DNA of 64,000 nucleotides. Origin: Nocardioides sp. Soil774 (GTDB taxonomy: Bacteria > Actinomycetota > Actinomycetes > Propionibacteriales > Nocardioidaceae). Below the pieces are notes generated by a model. That model ran no database searches. It was not told the origin of the DNA and worked only from the letters and a program-made list of their open reading frames with translations. The position numbers and the translations under genes are program-made. The stretch covers positions 19,861-83,860 of the forward strand of contig NZ_LMSM01000002.1 in NCBI RefSeq assembly GCF_001428125.1. The letters are read 5' to 3'. Below are positions 1-10,168 of the stretch, in pieces; position 1 is the first letter of the stretch, and each line of letters begins with the position of its first letter.

Positions 1-1
1 C

Positions 2-271
2 GAGCACGTGACGGCGTTCGTGGAGGCGATGGTCGGACCCGTCCGCGCGTGGGACGCGCGACGGGGGACCGCCCTGGTGGGCACCCTGGAAGCGTGGTTC
101 GCCACCGGGGGCCGGCTGCGCGAGACGGCCTCCGCGCTGCACGTCCACCCCAACACGGTGACCCAGCGGCTCGAGCGGGTCGCCGAGCTCCTGGGACCGG
201 GGTGGCGCGACCCGGCGCGCGCCCTCGACCTCCAGCTCGCGCTCCGCCTGGCGCGGCTGCAGGAGGGCTGA
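2..271 (+). CDS. PucR-type transcriptional regulator, C-terminal fragment
   Basis: The reading frame is open from the window edge, so the gene starts upstream. About 89 C-terminal residues remain. They contain a helix-turn-helix of the PucR C-terminal type: a stretch of the form GGRLRETASALHVHPNTVTQ, then RLERVAELLG and an L/A-rich last helix (DLQLALRLARL). This domain normally follows a sensory or GGDEF-like region, which lies outside the window. The next gene downstream, on the same strand, is a 3-hydroxybutyrate dehydrogenase. Control of that gene is plausible but inferred only from position. Confidence 0.8.
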   Translation, partial: EHVTAFVEAMVGPVRAWDARRGTALVGTLEAWFATGGRLRETASALHVHPNTVTQRLERVAELLGPGWRDPARALDLQLALRLARLQEG

Positions 272-367
272 GCCGCCCAGGCATGGGTTGGATACACACG
301 GTCAGGCCCCAAGTGTGGGCGTCTAGACCATGTGCCGTGCGTCACTCCGCTCCCTACGGTGATGCCC

Positions 368-1138
368 ATGACCACCCCGAGCCACTCGAGTGCCCTCACC
401 CTCCGCGGCCGTCGTGCCCTGGTGACGGGGGCCGCCAGCGGCATCGGCGCTGCCGTCGCGGCCCGGCTCGCCGAGAGCGGCGCCGAGGTGCACCTCCTCG
501 ACCGCGACGCCGAGGGGGTCGCCGAGGTCGCCGAGCAGGTGCACGGCACCGCGCACGTCGTGGACCTCACCGATCCCGCCGCCATCGAGGGCCTCGACCT
601 CGAGGTCGACGTCCTGGTCAACAACGCCGGCATCCAGCACGTCGCCCCGATCGAGGACTTCGACCCGGAGCGGTTCCGCACGATCCACGCGCTGATGCTG
701 CACGCCCCCTTCCTCCTGGCCCGTCACGTCCTGCCGGGCATGTACGCCCGGGGCTGGGGCCGGCTCGTCCACGTGTCCAGCGTCCACGGCCACCGCGCGT
801 CGGCATACAAGTCGGCCTACGTCAGCGCCAAGCACGGTCTCGAGGGGCTGTCGAAGGTCATCGCGCTGGAGGCCGCCGACAAGGGCGTCACCAGCAACAC
901 CGTGTGCCCCGGCTACGTCCGTACGCCGCTGGTCGAGGGCCAGCTCGCCGACCAGGCCCGCAGCCACGGCATCGCCGAGGACGAGGTGCTCGACACGGTC
1001 CTGCTGGCCCGCACCCCCCTCAAGCGGCTCGTCGAGCCCGAGGAGGTCGCCGACGCTGTCGCCTTCCTGTGCAGCCCCGCGGCGACCTCGATGACCGGCT
1101 CGTCCCTGAGCCTCGACGGCGGCTGGACCGCCGCCTGA
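368..1138 (+). CDS. bdhA: 3-hydroxybutyrate dehydrogenase (SDR family)
   Basis: A 256-residue classical short-chain dehydrogenase. The Rossmann motif TGAASGIG lies at residues 20-27, followed by VNNAG, and the catalytic Ser138, Tyr151 and Lys155 are present (YVSAK). The segment TPLVEGQLADQA and the ending SLDGGWTAA are typical of D-3-hydroxybutyrate dehydrogenase, which oxidises 3-hydroxybutyrate to acetoacetate with NAD in ketone-body/polyhydroxybutyrate breakdown. The ATG at 368 was chosen because family members begin just before the LRGRRALVTG strand; ATG 362 and GTG 332 are in-frame alternatives and none has a strong ribosome binding site. The MHS transporter 65 bp downstream may import its substrate (inference). 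Confidence 0.85.
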   Translation: MTTPSHSSALTLRGRRALVTGAASGIGAAVAARLAESGAEVHLLDRDAEGVAEVAEQVHGTAHVVDLTDPAAIEGLDLEVDVLVNNAGIQHVAPIEDFDPERFRTIHALMLHAPFLLARHVLPGMYARGWGRLVHVSSVHGHRASAYKSAYVSAKHGLEGLSKVIALEAADKGVTSNTVCPGYVRTPLVEGQLADQARSHGIAEDEVLDTVLLARTPLKRLVEPEEVADAVAFLCSPAATSMTGSSLSLDGGWTAA

Positions 1139-1203
1139 CCCCGTACTCCCTCCACGTACTCCCTCCACGCACTCCGCTCCGCACCCCCTAGGAAAGGCAC
1201 GTC

Positions 1204-2574
1204 ATGTCCACCGACACCTCCACCACGACCGCGACGGGAGCCTCGGGCACGCCGCCCCAGCGCACCAGCATCGTCAAGGTCGTCTTCGCGTCCCTGGTCG
1301 GCACCGCCGTCGAGTGGTATGACTTCTTCCTCTACGGCTCGGCCGCCGCGCTCGTCTTCGGCACGCTGTTCTTCCCCGAGAGCGAGCCCGCCACCGCCAC
1401 GCTGCTGGCGTTCGGCACCTACGCGCTCGGCTTCGTCGCGCGCCCCCTGGGCGGCGTGGTCTTCGGCCACTTCGGCGACCGGGTCGGGCGCAAGAAGATG
1501 CTGGTGTTCTCGCTCTTCCTGATGGGCGTGGCCACCTTCGCGATCGGCCTGCTGCCGACCTTCGAGGCGATCGGTGTGGCGGCACCGCTGCTCCTGCTGC
1601 TCTGCCGACTCCTCCAGGGCTTCGCCGTCGGTGGCGAGTGGGGCGGCGCGGTGCTGATGGCCGCCGAGCACGGCGACGACTCGCAGCGCGGCTTCTGGTC
1701 CTCGTGGCCCCAGGCCGGCGTCGCGCTGGGCAACCTGCTCGCCACCGGCGTGCTCTGGATCCTCGCCGCCGTGCAGTCCGACGACGCGTTCAACGCGTGG
1801 GGCTGGCGCATCCCGTTCCTGCTGAGCGCGGTGCTGGTCGCCGTGGGCCTGTGGGTGCGGCTCTCCATCGAGGAGTCGCCGGTGTTCGCCGACGCGAAGG
1901 CCGAGCTGGCGACCAAGGAGAAGGCGCACCTGCCGCTGGTCGAGGTCTTCCGCAAGTATCCCAAGGAGGTCTTCGTGGCCATGGGCATGCGGATGGCGGA
2001 AAACATCTCCTACTACCTCTTCACGATCATCTCGATCTCGTTCCTCACCCTCTACGCCGGCACCGCCGACGACAAGCCGCTCATCCTCAAGGCCCTGCTC
2101 ATCGGCGCGGTGGTGCACTTCATCACCATCCCGCTCGTCGGCGCGCTCAGCGACCGGGTCGGGCGCCGCCCGCTCTACCTCGTCGGCGCCGTCGGTGTCG
2201 CGGCGTGGTCGTGGATCTTCTTCGACCTCATCGCCTCGCGCTCGGAGGGCAAGATCATCCTCGCCATCTGCGTCGGCCTGGTCCTGCACGCCCTGATGTA
2301 CTCCCCGCAGGCGGCGTTCTTCTCCGAGCTCTTCGGCACCTCGGTGCGCTACACCGGTGCCTCGGTCGGCTACCAGCTGGCCTCGATCTTCGCCGGCGCG
2401 CTCGCCCCGATCATCGCGATCGACCTGCTCGGCAGTGCGAGCGAAGGCACGGCCAACGTCCACAAGGTGGCGATCTACATGACGATCGCGTCGGTGATCA
2501 CCATCGTCGCGGTGCTGTTCGCCAAGGAGACCAGGGCGACCTCGTTGCGCCACGACCGGGTGCTCGAGCACTGA
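1204..2574 (+). CDS. MFS transporter, metabolite:H+ symporter (MHS) family
   Basis: A 456-residue inner-membrane protein with about 12 predicted membrane segments. The start fits MHS transporters of the ShiA/ProP/KgtP type: a short polar N-terminus, then GTAVEWYDFFLYG. The two signature loops GDRVGRKK and SDRVGRRP follow helices 2 and 8. GGEWGGAVLMAAEH is the conserved helix 5 region. A ribosome binding site GGAAAGG precedes ATG 1204. It follows the 3-hydroxybutyrate dehydrogenase gene by 65 bp and is probably co-transcribed, suggesting uptake of a small carboxylate or hydroxyacid. The substrate cannot be read from the sequence. Confidence 0.85.
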   Translation: MSTDTSTTTATGASGTPPQRTSIVKVVFASLVGTAVEWYDFFLYGSAAALVFGTLFFPESEPATATLLAFGTYALGFVARPLGGVVFGHFGDRVGRKKMLVFSLFLMGVATFAIGLLPTFEAIGVAAPLLLLLCRLLQGFAVGGEWGGAVLMAAEHGDDSQRGFWSSWPQAGVALGNLLATGVLWILAAVQSDDAFNAWGWRIPFLLSAVLVAVGLWVRLSIEESPVFADAKAELATKEKAHLPLVEVFRKYPKEVFVAMGMRMAENISYYLFTIISISFLTLYAGTADDKPLILKALLIGAVVHFITIPLVGALSDRVGRRPLYLVGAVGVAAWSWIFFDLIASRSEGKIILAICVGLVLHALMYSPQAAFFSELFGTSVRYTGASVGYQLASIFAGALAPIIAIDLLGSASEGTANVHKVAIYMTIASVITIVAVLFAKETRATSLRHDRVLEH

Positions 2575-2600
2575 CCTCGACCTGGGTCCAGCGCGTGCGC

Positions 2601-2634
2601 ACGGGCCGTCGTCCCTCCGGGGGCGGCGGCCCGT
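2601..2634. terminator. bidirectional terminator-like hairpin
   Basis: Arms ACGGGCCGTCG and CGGCGGCCCGT pair over 10 of 11 positions (the remaining pair is T:G) around a 12-nt loop. The hairpin lies between the convergent MHS transporter and subtilase genes. No U-tract follows, as is usual in high-GC actinobacteria. Confidence 0.6.
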
Positions 2635-2641
2635 CGTCGTC

Positions 2642-4753
2642 TCAGCGCGTCAGCGCGACCGGGAGCCGGGTGACGCCGCCGCGGGCGCCGAGCCACACGA
2701 CCATGCCGTCGTCGAGCCGCCCGGGCGTCGTGGGACCGGTGACGGTGACGGTGAAGTCGGCCGACTGCCCCGGCGCGAGGCGTACGGCGAGGGGGCGCAC
2801 GCTGACGCGGTGCGTGGTGAAGCCACGGGCGGTGACCGAGAAGTACTCCGGCCGGCGGCCCACGTTGGTCACCGTGCGCACCGCGGTCGAGCGGCCGGTG
2901 GGGAGCAGCAGCGAGCTGGTGTTGAGCCGGGCGAGCGTGTTGCGGCGCAGCGCGCGACGCCACTGGGCCGCATCGACGTCGAGGGAGAGGTGGCTCGTGG
3001 GGACCCGCCCCAGGAGCGCGCCCGACCCCTGGGTGAGCACGCTCGAGCCCGGCACGGGTCGCGCGGAGGTGACGAGCAGGGAGCGCACCCGCGACGCCGA
3101 CCAGGCCGGGTGCTCGGCGCGCACCAGCGCGGCCAGGCCGCTCGCCGCGGCGGTGGCGGCGGAGCTGCCGTTGAAGACGCCCCAGCCGCGGCCGGTCGCC
3201 TCGGGGAGGGCGCCCAGCACGCCGTCGCCGTCGGCCACGGCGTCGGGCTTCAGTGCGACTCCGCGCGGGTCGCCCGGGGAGCTCCACGGGGCCGTACGCC
3301 GGTTGCCGGGGTCGCCGGTGACGCGCGAGAGGCGCACCCGCGCATCGGGGTGACGGGCCACCCAGCGACCGAAGGCGCGGCCGGCGGGGGCCGCGAGGTG
3401 CACCGTGGGGACGGAGTGGAAGTCGGCGGTGACCGAGCCCGGTCGCTCGTTGACGAGCACCATCGCGCGTCCGCCGGCCAGCGCGACCGACTCGGACTTG
3501 TCGATGCGGCCGATGCCGCCGCGCCGGCACACCACGATGCGGTCGGCCACGAGGCGGGAGTCGAGCGCACCCTGGCGGCACTGCGACGCCGCGAGCAGCG
3601 AGGCACCGGCGGCGGGGGCGTCCTGGGCGCGCACCGCGCGACCGGTGACGTCGGTGGGACGACCGCCGCCGGTCCAGGACCGCCCGCCCGGCAGCGTGAT
3701 CCGCGCGCGGGAGAGCCGCCCGACCGCGGACCCGACCGTGGTGACCCACGGTCCGGCGTGGGCGGCGTAGGCGGAGCCGGCGGTGTTGCCCGCGGCGCCC
3801 AGCACCACGACGTCGGCCTCGGCCGCACCGAGCAGGGCGAGCTGGAGGGTGTCGATGCCCTCGCCGCCGGCGAGCGCGAGGCTCAGCACGTCGACGCCGT
3901 CGCCGACCGCCGCGTCGACCGCGCTCACGACGTCGGCGGTCGAGCAGCCGTCGTCGGCCGGGTCGGGAGCACCCCAGCAGGCCTTGTAGGCCGCGATGCG
4001 GGCCTGCGGTGCGACGCCCCCGAAGGTGCCGGCGTCGCGGTTGTCCACGCGCACGCTCACGCCGGCGTTGCCGGCAGCGACGGAGGCGACCTGGGTGCCG
4101 TGCCCCAGGTCGTCGAGCGCCGAGAGGGACTCCGAGGTGCGGATGCGGTCGGGGCCGAACCCCTCGACGAACCAGCGCGCACCGACGACCTTGCGGGTGC
4201 AGTCGTCGCTCGTCCAGCCGTCGCCGGTGGCGCACTCGCCGGCGAACCGCCGCGGGTCGGGGCCGAGGCCCGGGACGTCGGCGAAGGCAGGTGTCTGGGG
4301 GGAGAGCCCGGAGTCGACGACGCCGACGACGACGCCCGCCCCGCCGCGCAGGCGCGGGCTGGAGGTGGCGCCGCGCACGGCCGCGGTCGACGTACGACCC
4401 GCGAGCGGGCGGACGGTGTCGCGCTCGATGGCGGCGATCCCTCGCAGGTCGTCGAGCACGTCGAGCTGGCCCCGGGTGAGCTCGACGGCGAAGCCGTTGA
4501 GGGCGGTCGTCCAGCGGTAGACGGGTGCGCCGGCGCCGACCGCTGCGAGCACGGAGTCCTGGCGCGCGAGCAGGGTCGCGGCGTCGGCCCGGCCGGCAGC
4601 CGTGCCCGGTCCGGTCAGCGTGACGAGCGTCAGCGTCCGGCGCTGTGCGCCGTCCGGTGCGTCGTGCGCGCTCGCCGACCAAGCGGCCGGGAGGCCGAGC
4701 GACAGCGCGAGGAGCCCGCAGCCGAGCAGGCGCGCTGCCCGTGGTGTCCGCAT
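2642..4753 (-). CDS. secreted S8 family serine protease (subtilase) with PA domain
   Basis: A 703-residue exported protease. Residues 1-29 form a signal peptide (RAARLL, then a Leu/Gly/Ala core ending near SASAHD). Residues ~38-115 resemble an inhibitor I9 propeptide. The catalytic triad is complete: Asp147 (GVVDSGL), His218 (LGHGTQVA) and Ser531 (NGSSAATA). Between His and Ser lies a protease-associated (PA) insertion around residues 370-460, as in large plant-type and actinobacterial subtilases. The C-terminal ~90 residues look like an Fn3-like subtilase domain (VTNVGRRPEYFSV). ATG 4753 has a GGAG site 10 nt upstream; an in-frame ATG at 4867 would put 38 non-signal residues first, so it was not used. 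Substrate unknown. Confidence 0.9.
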   Translation of the reverse strand: MRTPRAARLLGCGLLALSLGLPAAWSASAHDAPDGAQRRTLTLVTLTGPGTAAGRADAATLLARQDSVLAAVGAGAPVYRWTTALNGFAVELTRGQLDVLDDLRGIAAIERDTVRPLAGRTSTAAVRGATSSPRLRGGAGVVVGVVDSGLSPQTPAFADVPGLGPDPRRFAGECATGDGWTSDDCTRKVVGARWFVEGFGPDRIRTSESLSALDDLGHGTQVASVAAGNAGVSVRVDNRDAGTFGGVAPQARIAAYKACWGAPDPADDGCSTADVVSAVDAAVGDGVDVLSLALAGGEGIDTLQLALLGAAEADVVVLGAAGNTAGSAYAAHAGPWVTTVGSAVGRLSRARITLPGGRSWTGGGRPTDVTGRAVRAQDAPAAGASLLAASQCRQGALDSRLVADRIVVCRRGGIGRIDKSESVALAGGRAMVLVNERPGSVTADFHSVPTVHLAAPAGRAFGRWVARHPDARVRLSRVTGDPGNRRTAPWSSPGDPRGVALKPDAVADGDGVLGALPEATGRGWGVFNGSSAATAAASGLAALVRAEHPAWSASRVRSLLVTSARPVPGSSVLTQGSGALLGRVPTSHLSLDVDAAQWRRALRRNTLARLNTSSLLLPTGRSTAVRTVTNVGRRPEYFSVTARGFTTHRVSVRPLAVRLAPGQSADFTVTVTGPTTPGRLDDGMVVWLGARGGVTRLPVALTR

Positions 4754-4852
4754 GGTCGTCCTGCTCCCGTCCCGTCGTCGTGCCGCCTGCCCCCAGGCGG
4801 TCATTGTCCCAGCACGACGTGAGCAGGTCACACTACGCGTCGGTGCAACCCC

Positions 4853-4883
4853 TTGGTCGCGCATCACGGCGTCCGCCTATCCT
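4853..4883 (+). promoter_or_regulatory. putative promoter of cspB
   Basis: A -35-like TTGGTC (4853-4858) and -10-like TATCCT (4878-4883) are separated by 19 nt. This would start transcription near 4890 and give a leader of about 50 nt before the GTG at 4939. Assignment is by consensus only. Confidence 0.4.
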
Positions 4884-4938
4884 GTGCCCGCGCCCGTGAA
4901 CCCACGGTGCCGGCGGTTGAGGTGAGCGGAGTGGACCC

Positions 4939-5331
4939 GTGCCCAGTGGCAAGGTGAAGTGGTACGACGCGGAGAAGGGCTTCGGCTTCCTGTCCCAGGA
5001 CGACGGCCCGGACGTCTACGTCCACTCCGACGCGCTGCCCGAGGGCACCGCGCTCAAGGCGGGCACCAAGGTGGAGTTCGGCATCGCACAGGGCCGCCGC
5101 GGCGACCAGGCGCTGCAGGTGCGCGTGATCGACGCGCCCGCGTCGGTGGCTCGCAACCAGCGCAACGCGCAGCGCAAGCAGCCCGAGGTCATGGTCACCA
5201 TCGTCGAGGACCTCATCAAGATGCTCGAGGGCGTCGAGGAGACCTACCGGCGCGGCCGGCACCCCGAGCGTGCCGCGGCCCGCGGCACCGCCAAGGTGCT
5301 GCGCGCGCTCGCCGACGAGCTCGAGGTCTGA
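4939..5331 (+). CDS. cspB: cold-shock protein with C-terminal extension (CspB type)
   Basis: A 130-residue protein. Residues 1-65 are a cold-shock domain with both RNA-binding motifs visible: KGFGFL (RNP1) and DVYVHS (RNP2). The remaining ~65 residues are a basic then helical tail (VTIVEDLIKMLEGVEETYRRGRH in two parts, then RGTAKVLRALADEL), present in the mycobacterial CspB homologue Rv0871 but not in 67-residue CspA. The start is GTG 4939 behind a weak GCGGA. The domain binds single-stranded RNA or DNA; the role of the tail is unknown. It converges on the MFS gene 6 bp downstream. Confidence 0.88.
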   Translation: MPSGKVKWYDAEKGFGFLSQDDGPDVYVHSDALPEGTALKAGTKVEFGIAQGRRGDQALQVRVIDAPASVARNQRNAQRKQPEVMVTIVEDLIKMLEGVEETYRRGRHPERAAARGTAKVLRALADELEV

Positions 5332-5337
5332 GCCCGC

Positions 5338-6762
5338 TCAGGCCGTGGCCGCCCGCGCGTGCGGGCGGCTCACGAGCACGAACGTCGCCCACGCGGCCAG
5401 CACGCCGGCGGCGATGCCGAGCCCCAGGCGCGGCATCAGCGGCATCACGATGCCCACGAAGCCACCGATCACCCACGCCAGCTGCAGTGTCGTGTCGGAG
5501 CGGGCGAAGGCGCTGGCCTGGATGCGTCCGGGCACGTCGCGCTGGATCGTGGAGTCGAGCGACAGCTTGGCCAGCGACTGCGCCAGGCCCGCGGTGAGCC
5601 CGAGCAGCACGAGCGGGAGCAGGCCGTAGAAGAGCGCTGCCACGACCGCCACCACGGCGTCGGCGAGCAGCGCCAGCACCACCGTCACGGCCGGGTTGAG
5701 CTTGCGCAGCATCGACCCGATCGCGATGCCGACGGTGTTGCCGAGCCCGGCGGCGCCGATGACCAGGCCGAGCAGCACCTCCGGCTTCCAGTCGCCGATC
5801 GGGTTGTCGCGCAGCAGGAACGCCATGAACATCGTGAGGAAGCCCGACAGCCACCGCGGCCCGCAGTTGGCGCGCAGGGCGAAGGCGACCTCGCTCGGGA
5901 TACGCGTGCGGGGGCGCCGCCCCGTGCCTGCGGCGGCCGCGCTGATCGGGCCGGTGAGCACCAGCTCGCCCTCGCCCTGGCTCGCGTCGACCTTCTCCGG
6001 CAGGCGGATCGCCCAGATCGTGGCGAGCACGAAGATCACGAAGCCGTAGCGCAGCGACCACTCCGGGCCGAACGTCGAGGCGAGCACGGCGAGCGGTGCC
6101 GAGATGCCGGCGCCCACCACCCCGGCGAGCGAGACCCGCGCGTTGGCCTTGACGAGGGTGAGGTCGGGCGGCAGCAGGCGCGGCACCGCGGCGGCGCGGG
6201 TGACGCCGTAGGCCTTGGACGCCACCAGGCACCCCAGGGCCGCGGGGAAGAGCCAGCCCGACTCGGTGACCACCGCGGTGGCCAGCACCCAGCACAGGAA
6301 GCAGCGGATGGCCATGGTCGCCCCGACCGCCCAGCGCCGGCCGTGGCTGAACCGGTCGAGGAACGGGCCGATGAGCGGGGCCACGACGGCGAACGGCAGC
6401 ATCGTCAGGCCCAGGAAGAGCGCGACCTGCCCCCGCGCCTCGCCCGTGGGCACCTGGAAGAACAGCGTGCCGGCCAGGGAGATCGCGACGGCCGCGTCGC
6501 CGGCGGCGTTGAAGGCGTGCAGCTCGATCAGGCGCGAGAGGCCGGAGTCACCGGCCCCCTCGGCCCGTGCGGCCCGGCGCGCCTGGGAGACGGCGTAGTG
6601 CCCGGCGGTCCCGGCCCCGCGACCGGCCACGCGCGCGCCACGCCCGGCGGCTCGGGCCCCGCGCGCGGCGCCCGAGAGCGAGCGGCGTACGGCACCGGGC
6701 CGGGGCGTTGCGGCCCGCTGCGACCGCGGCCCCGTGTGCGGGTCGGGGCGCTCGGAGGTCAC
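5338..6762 (-). CDS. MFS transporter (Rv0876c-like)
   Basis: A 474-residue membrane protein with about 12 hydrophobic segments. A ~60-residue basic, Arg/Ala-rich cytoplasmic N-terminus comes before the first helix. GTG 6762 (VTSERPDPHTG) was chosen; an in-frame start at 6831 would add 23 residues overlapping the divergent promoter region. Motif A is loosely conserved (FLDRFSHGRRW). Its position next to cspB and divergent from a DUF3027 gene matches Rv0876c/Rv0877 in M. tuberculosis as I recall it. The substrate is unknown. Confidence 0.8.
   Translation of the reverse strand: MTSERPDPHTGPRSQRAATPRPGAVRRSLSGAARGARAAGRGARVAGRGAGTAGHYAVSQARRAARAEGAGDSGLSRLIELHAFNAAGDAAVAISLAGTLFFQVPTGEARGQVALFLGLTMLPFAVVAPLIGPFLDRFSHGRRWAVGATMAIRCFLCWVLATAVVTESGWLFPAALGCLVASKAYGVTRAAAVPRLLPPDLTLVKANARVSLAGVVGAGISAPLAVLASTFGPEWSLRYGFVIFVLATIWAIRLPEKVDASQGEGELVLTGPISAAAAGTGRRPRTRIPSEVAFALRANCGPRWLSGFLTMFMAFLLRDNPIGDWKPEVLLGLVIGAAGLGNTVGIAIGSMLRKLNPAVTVVLALLADAVVAVVAALFYGLLPLVLLGLTAGLAQSLAKLSLDSTIQRDVPGRIQASAFARSDTTLQLAWVIGGFVGIVMPLMPRLGLGIAAGVLAAWATFVLVSRPHARAATA
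5348..5369. terminator. terminator-like hairpin at convergent gene ends
   Basis: A perfect 9-bp stem, GCCGCCCGC and GCGGGCGGC, with the tetraloop GCGT begins 17 nt after the cspB stop codon. It lies inside the last codons of the convergent MFS gene, so it could stop cspB transcripts. No U-tract follows. Confidence 0.5.
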
Positions 6763-6860
6763 GGCACCATCTTGGCCTACGGGCCCGACAGGACCGACGC
6801 GGACGCACCAGACGACGTCCCGACGGGACACGGTGGACGTGGGTTTGCCACAATGCGCAG

Positions 6861-7655
6861 GTGATCTCTCTCCCCACCCGTGCCGGCAAGCCCGACGCGA
6901 CCCTCGCCAAGGCCGTCGACCTGGCGCGCGACGTGGTCCTCGAGCTCGCCGATCCCGGCGAGGTGGGTGACCACCTGGGCGCCAGGGCCGAGGGGGAGCG
7001 TGTCGTCACCCACCAGTTCGCGTGCCAGCGGGCCGGCTACCCGGGGTGGTACTGGTCGGTGACCCTGACCCGCGCCAAGCGTGGCAAGGACCTCACGGTC
7101 AACGAGGTCGTCCTCCTGCCCGGTGACGACGCGATCGTCGCGCCCGCCTGGGTCCCCTACAAGGAGCGGCTCCAGCCCGGCGACATGTCGCCCGGTGACC
7201 TGCTGCCGGTCGAGGACGACGACGCCCGCCTGGTCCCGACCTACCTCGTCGGCGACGACCCGCTCGAGGAGCCCCTCGACGCCGACGCCCGCGCGCAGGT
7301 GCGCCGCGTGGCCGAGGACCTCGGCCTGGGTCGCGTGCGCACCCTGTCGCGCGAGGGCATCGACATGGCTGCCGAGCGGTGGTGGGCCGGCGCCGGCGGG
7401 CCCGACGCGCCGTTGGCCAAGGGCGCGCCCGACAGCTGCTGGTCCTGCGGCTTCCTGGTCCGTCTCAGCGGCTCGCTCTCGACCACCTTCGGCGTCTGCG
7501 CCAACGGCAACGCCAACGACGACGGCCGCGTGGTGACGTTCAACCACGGCTGCGGCGCCCACTCCGAGGTCAAGCTCGCCCGCAAGCAGCAGCCGCTGCC
7601 CATGCCCGAGCACGCCTTCGACACCCTGACCGACGACGAGATCGACTCGCTCTGA
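6861..7655 (+). CDS. DUF3027 family protein with Cys/His cluster
   Basis: A 264-residue soluble protein of the actinobacterial DUF3027 family (Rv0877-like); function unknown. The N-terminal half contains a conserved-looking W-rich segment (GWYWSVTLTRA). The C-terminal part has Cys193-x2-Cys196, Cys213, His229-x-Cys231 and His234, an arrangement that could bind zinc or another metal (inference). The start is GTG 6861, with CACAAT about 8 nt upstream that could serve as a -10, implying a leaderless or nearly leaderless mRNA. The gene is divergent from the MFS transporter and convergent with the methyltransferase; both of the convergent stop codons fall in the palindrome TGAGGCCTCA. Confidence 0.8.
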   Translation: MISLPTRAGKPDATLAKAVDLARDVVLELADPGEVGDHLGARAEGERVVTHQFACQRAGYPGWYWSVTLTRAKRGKDLTVNEVVLLPGDDAIVAPAWVPYKERLQPGDMSPGDLLPVEDDDARLVPTYLVGDDPLEEPLDADARAQVRRVAEDLGLGRVRTLSREGIDMAAERWWAGAGGPDAPLAKGAPDSCWSCGFLVRLSGSLSTTFGVCANGNANDDGRVVTFNHGCGAHSEVKLARKQQPLPMPEHAFDTLTDDEIDSL

Positions 7656-7659
7656 GGCC

Positions 7660-8307
7660 TCAGCCCGCTGCCACGGGGTGGCCGAACGACGTGACCGCGC
7701 GCGGCGCGTCGTCGCGCGACAGCACCCAGACGGCGTAGTCGTCGGCCGGGGGGTGCAGCTGGTAGGACCCGGCCCGCAGGTCCACCCGCAGGCCGGCCGC
7801 CTCCGCGTCGGCGACGAACTCGTCCGCCGGGTAGGTGCGGCTCCCGGTCTTCACGCCCACGAGGTGGAAGCCGAGCAGCACCCGGCCGTCCGGAGCGAGG
7901 AGGTCGCGCACCCTCGCCAGCACGCGACGCTCGGTGCCCTCGCCGAGGTAGATCATCACGTTGCCCACGACGACCACCAGGTCGAAGCTGCCGAGCTCCG
8001 CGGGGTCCAGCGCGAGCGCCTCGTGCGGCAGCACCTCGAGGTCGGGGTACGTCCTGGCCGACTGGGCGCGCAGCGCCGGGTCGGGCTCGGTCGCCACGAC
8101 GTCGTGGCCACGCGCGCGGAGGGCCGCCGAGACCCGCCCCATGCCGGACCCGACGTCGAGGATGCGGGCGCCTCGACGGGCGAGGGCGTCGGCGAACCTG
8201 GCTTCGCCCTCGACGTCGTCGCCCGCGGCCACCATCTCCGCGAACTTCTCGCCGTAGCCGTGCTTGCCGGGGCCCGCGAGCTCCCAACGGGTTGGGGGGA
8301 GGGTCAC
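7660..8307 (-). CDS. class I SAM-dependent methyltransferase
   Basis: A 215-residue methyltransferase. Motif I is ILDVGSGMGRVSAAL, the acidic residue ending strand 2 is in ATEPDP, and motif IV-like VVVGNVMIYL follows. The substrate is not predictable. The GTG start at 8307 overlaps the stop of the upstream DUF2530 gene (GTGA), indicating translational coupling. A longer upstream reading frame exists but is the shadow of that neighbour. Confidence 0.85.
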   Translation of the reverse strand: MTLPPTRWELAGPGKHGYGEKFAEMVAAGDDVEGEARFADALARRGARILDVGSGMGRVSAALRARGHDVVATEPDPALRAQSARTYPDLEVLPHEALALDPAELGSFDLVVVVGNVMIYLGEGTERRVLARVRDLLAPDGRVLLGFHLVGVKTGSRTYPADEFVADAEAAGLRVDLRAGSYQLHPPADDYAVWVLSRDDAPRAVTSFGHPVAAG

Positions 8308-8591
8308 AGCCCGGCCTGCTGCGCGGCGCGCTCCTTGCGGCGGCGCCGGCAGTACTCCAGGCCGCAGAGGCCCAGGCCGAAGCCGGCCAGGCAGGTCCAC
8401 AGCCACCACGTGCGTCCGTTGTCCTGGAGCGTGCCCCAGAAGGGGAGCAGGCCGAGGAAGCCCAGCAGCCACAGCGCCGTGCCGACCTCGGTGGTCCGTA
8501 CGCCGTCGACGTCCAGCGGCTCGACCTGCGCCACGATGTAGGTGCGGCTGCCGATCTCGTGCTGCGTCGGCTGCTCGTCGCCCAGGTCCAC
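8304..8591 (-). CDS. DUF2530 family small membrane protein
   Basis: A 95-residue protein with two hydrophobic segments (GTALWLLGFLGLLPFW and WWLWTCLAGFGLGLCGL), a short intervening loop and a basic tail (CRRRRKERAAQQ). It fits DUF2530, an actinobacterial family represented by Rv0879c, with no known function. The start is GTG 8591. It is the first gene of a two-gene operon with the methyltransferase and is divergent from the purine permease. Confidence 0.8.
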   Translation of the reverse strand: MDLGDEQPTQHEIGSRTYIVAQVEPLDVDGVRTTEVGTALWLLGFLGLLPFWGTLQDNGRTWWLWTCLAGFGLGLCGLEYCRRRRKERAAQQAGL

Positions 8592-8660
8592 GGCTCCACG
8601 CTACACAAGGACCGGACGGCGAAACACGCCCGTCATCCGGGTCTGCCACACTGACGTTCC

Positions 8661-10139
<1,479 letters not shown>

Positions 10140-10168
10140 GCCGTCCCTGCCGGGTGTGTCGGAAAGGC

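Noticed and set aside
913..2571. Long open frame on the minus strand opposite the MHS transporter
   Set aside because: It is opposite a gene with clear family motifs and encodes a low-complexity Arg/Asp/Glu/His-rich sequence, typical of antisense frames in GC-rich DNA.
2810..4822. 670-codon plus-strand frame opposite the subtilase
   Set aside because: Repetitive Gly/Ala/Arg/Asp composition without motifs; the minus strand encodes an intact protease with signal peptide and triad.
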